From positions 849,752-913,751 of the forward strand of contig CATQHW010000001.1 in assembly GCA_958296075.1 (NCBI GenBank): a stretch of 64,000 nucleotides of DNA. The letters run 5' to 3'. The translations under genes and the position numbers were made by a program. A model generated the notes under the pieces. It saw only the letters and a list, made by a program, of their open reading frames with translations, was not told the origin of the DNA and did not search any database. Shown here in pieces: positions 17,725 to 25,842 of the stretch (positions within the stretch are counted from its first letter, which is position 1; every line of letters begins with the position of its first letter). The stretch comes from an uncultured Spirochaetia bacterium. Its GTDB lineage: Bacteria; Spirochaetota; Spirochaetia; SZUA-6; Bin103.

Positions 17725-19568
17725 GCCGCCTGCGGCTCCGGTGGCCGATCGGACGGCGGGTCGGTGTAACGGCTGGCCTGCAGCCGGAACAGCTCGGCGT
17801 AGCGGCCGTTCCGCTTCATGAGGCCGGCATGATCGCCGTCCTCCACGATCTCCCCTTCATGGAGCACCAGGATACGGCCGGCGCTGCGGACTGTCGAGAA
17901 ACGGTGCGAGTTGATGATCGTGGTGCGGCCGCGGCTGCTCGCCAGGATCCGGTCGAACAGCTCGTGCTCGGCGCGCGCGTCGAGCGCGGCGGTCGGCTCG
18001 TCCAGGATCAGCACCGGGCCGGCGCGAAAGAAGGCGCGCGCCAGCGCGAGCTTCTGCCACTGGCCGCCCGACAGGTCGATGCCATCGGCCAGCGTGCGGC
18101 CCAGCATCGTGTCGAGCCCGCTCGGCAGCCGCTCGACCACTTCCTGTGCGGCGGCACTGCGGACGGCATCCATGATCGCGCCGGTATCATCCAGTCGTTC
18201 CACGTCACCGAAGCCGACGCTTTCGCGGGCGGTGAAATGAAATTGCACGTGGTCCTGAAACGCCACCCCGAAGAGCCTGCGCAGTTGACCGATCTCGTAG
18301 TCGCGGTAGTCGACGCCGTCCAGTTCGATACGGCCGGACGTCGGGTCGTAAAGGCGCGTAAGCAGTTTGACCAGCGTCGTCTTGCCGGCCCCGTTCTCGC
18401 CTACGATCGCCACCCGCTCACCGGCGCGCAGCCTGAGGTTGAGATTCCGCAGCACCGGCCGTTCGGTCCCCGGATACTCGAACGAGACGCCGGTCAGTTC
18501 GATGCCCCGGGTCACGGTACGCGGCGCCGCTACCTGCCGCTCCACAGGGCGCAGCGAACCGGCGTAGTCGCCGGGGTCCAGGTCGATGAAATCGAAATAG
18601 CTCTGCGCGAACAGCCGGCTCTGGATCAGCATGCCCGCGCCTCGCGCGGCATCCTGGAGCTGAGCCCGCGCTCGTTCGGCGGACTGGAACACCAGCACGA
18701 GCGTGCCGAGAGCCAGCGCGCCGCTCACCGCATCGACGGCGGCCCAGGTCCACACCGCCACCGTGCCGGCCACGGACAGCAGTCCCAACAGGCTCACGCC
18801 GCGGACCTCGACGCCGGCGATGCGCCGTTCCTGCCGGTACATGTCGGCCTGCGCCTCACCGAACCGGTCGAGCAGCGAAGCTCGCAGGCCGAACAGGCGG
18901 GTCTCCTTGGCCGCCGCGCGTTCCGTGAGCAGCGACGCGATGTAGGCGCACAGCCGACGGATCGGCGCCTGGGCGTTCCACATGACGTACATGCGACCGC
19001 TGATGCGGCCACGGAACAGAAGCTCGGGCGCCACGCTCGCGCTCAGGATGAGCACGGCCCATGGGGTGAAGGTGGCCAGCAGCCCCAGCACCGACGCCAG
19101 CGTGATCCAGGTACGCACCGAATAGAGCAGCGCGACCGGCAGATCGCCGGCGCGCCGGAAGTCCCGATTGGCTATCGACAGCTTGTCGTAGAAGCGCTGA
19201 TCGTCGAAGAGCGCCAAGTCGAGCGTCGACGCCTTGCGGAGAAGCTGGCCCTGGACGTGCAACTCCAGCTTCGCGACGAAGAGTCGGGCGAGCGACTCGC
19301 CGGCCGGTCCAATCATGCCGCCCAGCAACCAGAGCGCCGCCATGCCGGCCAACGGCAGCGCGAGCGCCTGCAGCGCCGCACCGCCCGACCCGGCGACGGC
19401 CACGCCGGAAACCAGATCGACGGTCGCGGCCAGCAGCAGTATCTGCAGAGGCACGACCGCCGCCGCCGCCACCGACAACAGCGCGCTGGCAAGGAACAGC
19501 GCCTTTCCGGCGCCCCAGCACAGGACGATCCCGCGCGCGACGAACCGCAGGAACGTCACCGCCTTCAT
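17721..19568 (-). CDS. ABC exporter, fused membrane and ATPase domains
   Basis: About 615 residues from the ATG at 19568 (a TTG at 19577 is possible). The first 330 residues hold six membrane segments of an exporter-type domain, for example WGAGKALFLASALLSVAAAAVV and WLLGGMIG. The ATPase half has Walker A GENGAGKTT, Q-loop FQDHVQF, signature LSGGQWQKLALARAF, Walker B LILDEPTAALD and switch histidine INSHRFST. It would act as a homodimer or with an unseen partner. It is coupled to the sulfatase gene downstream and lies 25 bases after the PhyH gene. The cargo is unknown. Confidence 0.9.
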   Translation of the reverse strand: MKAVTFLRFVARGIVLCWGAGKALFLASALLSVAAAAVVPLQILLLAATVDLVSGVAVAGSGGAALQALALPLAGMAALWLLGGMIGPAGESLARLFVAKLELHVQGQLLRKASTLDLALFDDQRFYDKLSIANRDFRRAGDLPVALLYSVRTWITLASVLGLLATFTPWAVLILSASVAPELLFRGRISGRMYVMWNAQAPIRRLCAYIASLLTERAAAKETRLFGLRASLLDRFGEAQADMYRQERRIAGVEVRGVSLLGLLSVAGTVAVWTWAAVDAVSGALALGTLVLVFQSAERARAQLQDAARGAGMLIQSRLFAQSYFDFIDLDPGDYAGSLRPVERQVAAPRTVTRGIELTGVSFEYPGTERPVLRNLNLRLRAGERVAIVGENGAGKTTLVKLLTRLYDPTSGRIELDGVDYRDYEIGQLRRLFGVAFQDHVQFHFTARESVGFGDVERLDDTGAIMDAVRSAAAQEVVERLPSGLDTMLGRTLADGIDLSGGQWQKLALARAFFRAGPVLILDEPTAALDARAEHELFDRILASSRGRTTIINSHRFSTVRSAGRILVLHEGEIVEDGDHAGLMKRNGRYAELFRLQASRYTDPPSDRPPEPQAA

Positions 19569-19593
19569 CGCCTGCAATGGCGATCCGTCGAGA

Positions 19594-20490
19594 TCAGGAT
19601 GATTCCGGGGGGTCCGGATGCCACGCGATCACCTCCTGGCCGAGGCGGAGATGATCGAACAGCGGCTTCACCGCATCCGGCAGCGCCGTGAACGCGGCGT
19701 CGTCGAGCGGCCGGAGCTCGATCGGCCGGTAGCCCAGCCCTTCGGCGCGCGTCTCGTAGTCCGCCAACCCTGGGATCATGCTGGTGAGATCGAGCCACCA
19801 CGGCACGTACTGGACGTCGAGCCGGAGGCGAAGCTCCTCGCCGGCGCCGGGGGCGTGGCGGTGCCACAGACGGCTGTCGAACGCCAGCACGCTGCCGGCG
19901 GGGACGGCCGGCCGCATCTGCGAGGCGACCTCCATGTCGGGGGCGTAGCCCGGTGCGACCGCGGGGTTGTCGTGCGTGCGGTGGCTGCCGGAGACGATCA
20001 GGGTGGCGCCGGAGACGATCAGGGTGGCGCCGGGGGCGTCCGGGGCGCCGGTGAGCGGCCAGATGGTGGTCACCGCCATGGTCAGGTCGCCGTACGGGAC
20101 AGCCACGCGGTAGCTGTCGCCGCCCGCGAACGGCCAGTCGGCGTGCCAGCCGGCGCCGGCCCGGTCCGCGCCTGCCCAATCCGGGCCTGCGCAATCCGGG
20201 CGTGTATGGCCGCGGCCGGACGCGCAGGCATCGGTGCGGGCGATGCGCGACGCGGGACCCAACACCCCCTCGACGATCGCGACGAGCCGTTCGTCGACCA
20301 GGTACGGGGCGAACGAGCGGTCGCGGGCGATCACGCCGCGCAGCTCGGTGCGGCCGTCCAGGGCCGCCGTGACGCCGTCGCGGACGGCCGGCAGATCGTC
20401 CGGCGGGATGACGCCGTCGATCACGCACCAGCCCTCGGTCCGCACGCGGCGGAGCGCCTCCTCGGCGCTGACCTTCGCGGAAGCGCTCAT
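19594..20490 (-). CDS. Phytanoyl-CoA dioxygenase (PhyH) family protein with expanded loops
   Basis: 298 residues. The iron ligands are visible as H-x-D in GWHADWPF (about residue 135) and the distal His in DSRLWHRHAPG (about 213), with a following Arg for 2-oxoglutarate. The family comprises Fe(II)/2-oxoglutarate oxygenases acting on small organic substrates. Compared with its tandem neighbour at 20522-21343 it has two in-frame expansions: a Pro/Ala/Gly/Asp-rich stretch (PDCAGPDWAGADRAGAG) just before the H-x-D, and a doubled ATLIVSG segment. It is 31 bases downstream of its paralogue and upstream of the ABC exporter. No clear Shine-Dalgarno is seen. Confidence 0.88.
   Translation of the reverse strand: MSASAKVSAEEALRRVRTEGWCVIDGVIPPDDLPAVRDGVTAALDGRTELRGVIARDRSFAPYLVDERLVAIVEGVLGPASRIARTDACASGRGHTRPDCAGPDWAGADRAGAGWHADWPFAGGDSYRVAVPYGDLTMAVTTIWPLTGAPDAPGATLIVSGATLIVSGSHRTHDNPAVAPGYAPDMEVASQMRPAVPAGSVLAFDSRLWHRHAPGAGEELRLRLDVQYVPWWLDLTSMIPGLADYETRAEGLGYRPIELRPLDDAAFTALPDAVKPLFDHLRLGQEVIAWHPDPPESS
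19987..20028. repeat. Exact 21-base tandem duplication in the PhyH gene
   Basis: Two identical adjacent 21-base units (19987-20007 and 20008-20028) begin GCCGGAGACGATCAGGG. They duplicate seven codons (ATLIVSG) in frame within the dioxygenase gene. The exact identity suggests a recent slippage event or an assembly error. Confidence 0.85.
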
Positions 20491-20521
20491 GCGGCGCTCG
20501 GCTTCATGCCACGCTCGGCAA

Positions 20522-21343
20522 TCATGCCACGCGGACCTTCTGGCCGATGACGACGTGGCGCAGCAGCGGCTTGGCGGCGTCGGGCAGCGCGCCGTACTGC
20601 TCGGGCGTGATCGGCATCACGTCGTCGCCACGTTCACCGCGCTCGGCCATGGTCCGCTCGTACTGGCTGAGGCCGGCGGTCAGCACGTGGACGTTGAACC
20701 ACCACGGCGCGTAACGGACCGCCATGCCGACGCGGGTGCGGTCGCTGACGTTGTCGCCGTTGGTGTGCCAGACGCGGCTGTCGATCATCAGCACGTCGCC
20801 CGGTTCCATGTGCGGTTGCAACTCGGACGGGGCCGGCGTGTGCTCGCAATAGCCGTTGTCGCCCGACGGGTTGTTGCCGAAGCGGTGGCTGCCGGGAACG
20901 ATGGCGGTACCGCCGGTGGCGGCGTTGAACTCGGTGAGGGCCCACAGCGTCGTGATGTGCATCGGCGCGTCGACCGGGTACGGATGCAGGACCTTCTGGT
21001 CCTGCCGCAGGCTGAACGGCCAGTCGCCGTGCCAGTTGGCGCGTCCGTAGCCGGGTGCGGTGACGATGCCGTGCGTCATGGAGATGCGCACCGGCCGGCC
21101 CAGCCGCGCGTGAGCGACGCCGAGCAGCCGCTCCTCGGCGACGTAGGGCGCGAACGCCTGCGTCTTGGCGATCAGCCCGCCGATGCCGATGCGCGGCTTG
21201 TCCGCGTCGGCTTCACGACGGGAGACCTCCAGCACCGCCTCGCGCACGCCGGCCACCTCGGCCGGCGGGATGACCGAGTCGAGGACGCACCATCCCTCGA
21301 CCGTCACCCGTCGAATCGCCTCGTCAACGCTCACGCTCGGCAT
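20522..21343 (-). CDS. Phytanoyl-CoA dioxygenase (PhyH) family protein
   Basis: 273 residues from the ATG at 21343, which follows a purine-rich AGAGGGGAAAG. The H-x-D iron motif is in RANWHGDWPF, and the distal His is in DSRVWHTNGDN followed by R for 2-oxoglutarate. It is paralogous to the next gene downstream (shared AIRRVTVEGWCVLDSVIPP / ALRRVRTEGWCVIDGVIPP N termini). It heads the minus-strand run PhyH-PhyH-ABC exporter-sulfatase-hyuA-hyuB. The substrate is not evident. Confidence 0.92.
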   Translation of the reverse strand: MPSVSVDEAIRRVTVEGWCVLDSVIPPAEVAGVREAVLEVSRREADADKPRIGIGGLIAKTQAFAPYVAEERLLGVAHARLGRPVRISMTHGIVTAPGYGRANWHGDWPFSLRQDQKVLHPYPVDAPMHITTLWALTEFNAATGGTAIVPGSHRFGNNPSGDNGYCEHTPAPSELQPHMEPGDVLMIDSRVWHTNGDNVSDRTRVGMAVRYAPWWFNVHVLTAGLSQYERTMAERGERGDDVMPITPEQYGALPDAAKPLLRHVVIGQKVRVA

Positions 21344-21412
21344 CTTTCCCCTCTACCGTTCCGCCCGTCGCGGGCGGGCGCACCGTAGCACGGCCGGCCG
21401 GCCGGGTTCCCG

Positions 21413-23503
21413 TCAGTCGTCCGGGCCGGCGGTCACCTTGACCGGCACGCCGGCGGGCAGCGTCATGGTCAGACGCTGCCCGTCCACCGCATGTTCGGGC
21501 GCCGGTCCCCGCCCGTCGCGGCTCAAGCTGTAGAGTTGCAGCTTCCGCCCGCGCAGCCGCTCCGGCAGCGTCCAGTCCCGGCGTCCGCCGCGCAGGCTGT
21601 AGCAGTACACGGCATCGCCAAGCGGCACGAACCGGTCATCGCCATCGGCGACCACCACGTCGCCCCAGGTGACGCGGAGCTGTTCCGGCCCGGCGATGCA
21701 CACCGCCGCTTCCACGCCGCCGGAGAAGCGAATCCTCACGCCGCCTCCCTGTTCGTCCCACGACAGCATCTCCCGCTCCAGATAGAACAGATTGAGCAGC
21801 GATCCCCGATAGATCCGATCCACGATCTGGTCCCAGTTGTCCTGGAACGACAGGGTCACCCGCGTCATTGCATGCATCCATGGAAAGCGCCGCAGGAACG
21901 CCTCCTCGCCGATCGAGGCGACGCTGATCGGATGGTACGTGATGTCCTGATGGATCGACTTGCAGATGCCGAAGTCCATGGTCGTGGCGCCGCCGTAATG
22001 GTCGCCCCGGCCCCCGCCCATCACCTTGCGGTGGTATATCTGCCGGGAGCGGTCGGTCGGGTCGTGGTGCCAGAACGCGCTGTTCAGCATCGTCGGATCG
22101 ACCGGCAAACCATTGTACCCCTCTCCCGACACGCTGATACCGCGGTCGCGGAGCCACTCCACGATCGGCAGCAGGCCACACACCAGCTCCTCGGTCACGC
22201 CTACGCCGTCCGGGTCCGTTTCCGGATCGCAGTTGGTCAGTCGCAGGTTGTCGAGGTGGATCGTCCCCTCCACCGGAATCACCCGCATCATCGCCTCCAG
22301 GCGACGAAAGATCGCGCCGCTCTCGACGTCGCGCGTGTGGCATATGCCGGCCATGATCGAATCGTCGAAGTGGTCGCCGCCCTCATCGAACACCGTGCTT
22401 CCAGCTCGATAGCGCCGGCCGATGAGCGCTTCGTCGAAGTCCCTGCTGGTGCGATGGGCATCATCGATGTTCGCGTGGTAGCTGAGCAGGCCCCCCAGCT
22501 CCTTGCAGGTCGCCGCCAGCGCGCGCAACTCGTCCGGGGTGCCGATGTTGTGGTTGTACAGGTCGAGCGTCGGGTACTGGGCTTCCGGCTGCTGGCCGTT
22601 CCAGTTGACCAGGAACGTGACCTGCGGGAGTCCGTCGGTCACGCGATCGATCGACCGGATGATCCGCTCGGCCTCCTCGATGGTGGAAACGCAGCCCGCC
22701 TCGGGACAGAACCCGCTCATGTCGCAGAGGATCTTGTACCAGAGCGACGTGCGATAGAGAGGATCGCCGTCCGGCAGGCGGCGATTGACCCACAGGCGGT
22801 AATCGCTGGCGTCGACCCGTCCGTCCTGGTTGAGATCGCCGAGAAACACGATCTCCGCCTGCAGCGGCGCAACGACCCGATCGCGCACGCGGTGCCGATA
22901 TTCGCCCAGGTGAATCTCGTACCGCCCGGCAGCGGCCCGGTGCGCCACCGGAAACAGCGGATAGTTGGAGTGCAGGAACGCACAGACCGACTCCGGCTGG
23001 TAGATCGCGCCGTAGATCAACGGCACCGGCTCAGGCTCGTCGGGCGCGTCGCGGACGGCGCCCTCGGCGTCGCGCAGCCACATCTTTCCCATCGCTTCGA
23101 TGTCGGGTTCGGTCGTGAACAGCCGAAAGAAGCTGAACGTCGGGTCGTCGCAGACCAGCAGGGGGCTGTCGACCCACTCCAGGCTGGCCAACGGCGCCCG
23201 ATCATCTTCGATACTCGGCATGGAGAGCGAGAGCGTGTTGCCGGCAAGCGAAAACTCCAACTCGAAACCGATCTGCTGCTCCGGGACCACGACGCGGTAG
23301 CGGCGGCCGCCGGGAACCGCGCGCGGCGCGATTTCCAGATCGCTCATGCGGAGCTCGGCGCCGTTCACACGGAGGGTACCGCCGCGGCTGCCGCCAAAGG
23401 AGCGGCCGGTGGGCAGGTGCCGATAGCCCCGCACCAGCGGCAGGTTCGGGTCCAGCGCCACCTGCAGGTCCGGACTCTCGAGGATCACCGGCGCGTCGTT
23501 CAT
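21413..23503 (-). CDS. GH101-like (endo-alpha-N-acetylgalactosaminidase-related) protein, copy 3
   Basis: About 696 residues from the ATG at 23503. A TTG at 23515, eight bases after GGAGGT, may be the true start. It has an N-terminal beta-sandwich, then a dockerin-like calcium loop (DLNQDGRVDASDYRLWVNRR, about residue 240). A barrel follows, with NWNGQQPEAQYPTLDLYNHNIG, LLSYHANIDDA, GTIHLDNLRL and SVSGEGYNG. The order and wording of these motifs parallel GH101 enzymes, where the Asp of the I-x-L/V-D strand is the nucleophile and the Glu about 40 residues later the acid/base. It is more divergent than the pair at 25833-29849. No signal peptide. It is divergent from the GH32-like gene at 23653. 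Confidence 0.6.
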   Translation of the reverse strand: MNDAPVILESPDLQVALDPNLPLVRGYRHLPTGRSFGGSRGGTLRVNGAELRMSDLEIAPRAVPGGRRYRVVVPEQQIGFELEFSLAGNTLSLSMPSIEDDRAPLASLEWVDSPLLVCDDPTFSFFRLFTTEPDIEAMGKMWLRDAEGAVRDAPDEPEPVPLIYGAIYQPESVCAFLHSNYPLFPVAHRAAAGRYEIHLGEYRHRVRDRVVAPLQAEIVFLGDLNQDGRVDASDYRLWVNRRLPDGDPLYRTSLWYKILCDMSGFCPEAGCVSTIEEAERIIRSIDRVTDGLPQVTFLVNWNGQQPEAQYPTLDLYNHNIGTPDELRALAATCKELGGLLSYHANIDDAHRTSRDFDEALIGRRYRAGSTVFDEGGDHFDDSIMAGICHTRDVESGAIFRRLEAMMRVIPVEGTIHLDNLRLTNCDPETDPDGVGVTEELVCGLLPIVEWLRDRGISVSGEGYNGLPVDPTMLNSAFWHHDPTDRSRQIYHRKVMGGGRGDHYGGATTMDFGICKSIHQDITYHPISVASIGEEAFLRRFPWMHAMTRVTLSFQDNWDQIVDRIYRGSLLNLFYLEREMLSWDEQGGGVRIRFSGGVEAAVCIAGPEQLRVTWGDVVVADGDDRFVPLGDAVYCYSLRGGRRDWTLPERLRGRKLQLYSLSRDGRGPAPEHAVDGQRLTMTLPAGVPVKVTAGPDD

Positions 23504-23652
23504 GTCATCGTGCAAAACGTGCGACCTCCCTACGCTGCTACTCTGTAACGCGCACGGCGTTCCGGCAAGCGAGAGACCGCGACAGGACCCGCGCTTGACC
23601 GCAGCGGCCGGGCGTTGCATCGTCCTGCCGGCGGCGACCGACGGCAGTATCC

Positions 23653-25842
23653 ATGGAAACCCGGCCTGACATCCTCCTCGCCGACTTCGAGGGTGACGAT
23701 TGGGGCGGGTGGACCGTCGAAGGTACCGCGTTCGGCTCCGGGCCGGCGCGCGGCGCCCTGTTCGGTCAGGTGGGGGTCACCGGCTACCTCGGTGGCGGCT
23801 ATGCCTCAAGCTTTCACGGCGGCGATCCGGCGCTGGGCCGGCTGATCTCACCGCCGTTTACCGTACAGCGCCGGTACCTGAGCTTCCTGATCGGCGGCGG
23901 CCGGCGCACCTACTACGGCAACAACGACCAGGGGTACGTCGCCGTCAACCTGGTCCACGACGGGCACGTCGTGCGCACCGCGCCGCGCAGCCAGTGGGCG
24001 CCGGACGGCGCCGACCACCTGGCGTGGGACTGGTTCGACCTTGCCGATCTGGCCGGCACGCAGGTCCGGGTGGAGATCGTCGATCAGCACACCGGCCCCT
24101 GGGGCCACATCCTGGTCGACCAGATCGCGCAGACCGACGCGTTGCCGGTCCCGCTGCCGTCGTTCGCGGAGCGCCGCTTCCGGGCCGAGCACCGGTTCCT
24201 CAACCTCCCCATCGGCCTGCGATCACCCTACCGGGAACTACAGATCGCCGGCGGGGGGCGGACGGTCGCATCCAACACCGTGTGTCTGACACGCGGCGCT
24301 CCGGACTTCTGGGTCCCGGTCGATCTGTCGGCCTGGAAGGGGATGGACCTTACGCTGCGCGTCGAGGAGCTCGCCGATGCCGCGGCGCCGCAGGCCGCTG
24401 ACCTCCTGACGGCCGTCCGCATCGGCGACCGGATGGTCGGTTGCGACGACCTGTACCGGGAGCCCGGCCGGCCGCTGCTCCACTACACGCCGCGCCGGGG
24501 CGCGTCCTCGGACGCCAACGGCCTGGTCTGGTTCGCTGGCGAGTGGCACCTGCACTACCAGCACGTACCGTGCAACGTCGCTCCCGGCAACGAGAACTGC
24601 AACTGGGGTTGGGGTCACGCGGTCAGCCGCGATCTGGTGACGTGGGAAGAGCTTCCCGACACGCTCTGGCCGGACGAGCGGGGTGTGGCCGTCTCCGGCT
24701 CGTGCGTCGTGGACCACCACAACTCGTCCGGTCTGGGCAGCGACGGCCGTCCGCCGATGGTGGTCTTCTACACCGCCTACGGCGGCTCCAACCGGCTGTC
24801 GCACGGCCGATCGGTGGACGTCTGCATCGTCTACAGCACCGATCGGGGACGCACCTGGCGTCCCCACGACGGCAACCCGGTCATCCGCAACGTCGATCGC
24901 GGCAATCGCGACGCGAAGGTGTTCTGGTACGCCCCCGGCAGGCACTGGGTCATGGTGCTCTACATCCACAACGACGTGCACTTCATCCTGACCTCCACCG
25001 ACCTGCTGCACTGGCAGTTCCGGAGCCAGGTACCCGGCATGCACGAGTGCCCGGAACTGTTCGAGCTGCCCGTGCTGGAAGAGCCGGGCACGAGCAAGTG
25101 GGTCTTCTTCGGCGGCACCTGCGACTACTACCTCGGCACGTTCGACGGCATGCGGTTCGTGCCGGAGACCGACGTCATACGCTTCAAGTACACCGACGGG
25201 AGTCTGTACGCCGCGCAGACCTTCAACGACGCGCCGGACGGCCGGCGCATTCTGGTGGCCAAGGGTCAGGTGAGCGGTCAGAATCCGATGCTGAACAGCC
25301 TCATCACCTTCCCGATCGAGCTGACCCTCCGGCGCACTGCCGAAGGCCTGCGGCTCCATCAGAACCCCGTGGCCGAACTTGAGAGCCTGAGGGCCGGCAC
25401 CATGAGCGTGCCGGACGGCACCATGGTGAGCGACGACGCGCCGCTCTCGGTGCGGCCGGCCGGCCGGCTGCTCGATATCGAGATCGAGCTGACGCCGGCC
25501 GGCGCCGGCGCCCTGACCCTGGAGATATTCGGAAAACAGATCCGGCTCGACCTCGAGGCGATGGAGCTTCGGTTCCATGAGGCACAGGAGAACAACGACG
25601 TACGGGCGCCGCTGGTCCCGGTGGGCGGCCGGCTGGACCTGCGCCTTCTGGTCGACACGATCTTTCTCGAGATCTTTGGAGCGCGCGGCCGCTACTACAC
25701 GCCGGTACGGTGCGCGTTTCCGCAGGCTGCCGACACCGTACACCTGCGGACCACCGGGGGACCGGTACGGGTGGCGCGCATGCGGATACACGAACTGCGA
25801 TCGATCTGGCAGCGGCCGGCCGAGCCGAGTCCTCAAGCCTGA
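23653..25842 (+). CDS. GH32-family glycosidase with N-terminal beta-sandwich
   Basis: 729 residues. Residues 1-180 form a domain beginning ILLADFEGDDWGGWTVEGTA, as found at the N terminus of levanase-like proteins. The five-bladed propeller shows the three GH32 acidic motifs: SDANGLVWFAGEWHLHYQH (nucleophile Asp; the usual WMNDPNG is altered), RDAKVFW (RDP-type) and HECPELFEL (acid/base Glu in the EC motif). A C-terminal beta-sandwich of GH32C type follows. Members hydrolyse fructans or sucrose-type linkages. No signal peptide is visible. Its stop overlaps the convergent GH101-like gene by 10 bases. Confidence 0.85.
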   Translation: METRPDILLADFEGDDWGGWTVEGTAFGSGPARGALFGQVGVTGYLGGGYASSFHGGDPALGRLISPPFTVQRRYLSFLIGGGRRTYYGNNDQGYVAVNLVHDGHVVRTAPRSQWAPDGADHLAWDWFDLADLAGTQVRVEIVDQHTGPWGHILVDQIAQTDALPVPLPSFAERRFRAEHRFLNLPIGLRSPYRELQIAGGGRTVASNTVCLTRGAPDFWVPVDLSAWKGMDLTLRVEELADAAAPQAADLLTAVRIGDRMVGCDDLYREPGRPLLHYTPRRGASSDANGLVWFAGEWHLHYQHVPCNVAPGNENCNWGWGHAVSRDLVTWEELPDTLWPDERGVAVSGSCVVDHHNSSGLGSDGRPPMVVFYTAYGGSNRLSHGRSVDVCIVYSTDRGRTWRPHDGNPVIRNVDRGNRDAKVFWYAPGRHWVMVLYIHNDVHFILTSTDLLHWQFRSQVPGMHECPELFELPVLEEPGTSKWVFFGGTCDYYLGTFDGMRFVPETDVIRFKYTDGSLYAAQTFNDAPDGRRILVAKGQVSGQNPMLNSLITFPIELTLRRTAEGLRLHQNPVAELESLRAGTMSVPDGTMVSDDAPLSVRPAGRLLDIEIELTPAGAGALTLEIFGKQIRLDLEAMELRFHEAQENNDVRAPLVPVGGRLDLRLLVDTIFLEIFGARGRYYTPVRCAFPQAADTVHLRTTGGPVRVARMRIHELRSIWQRPAEPSPQA

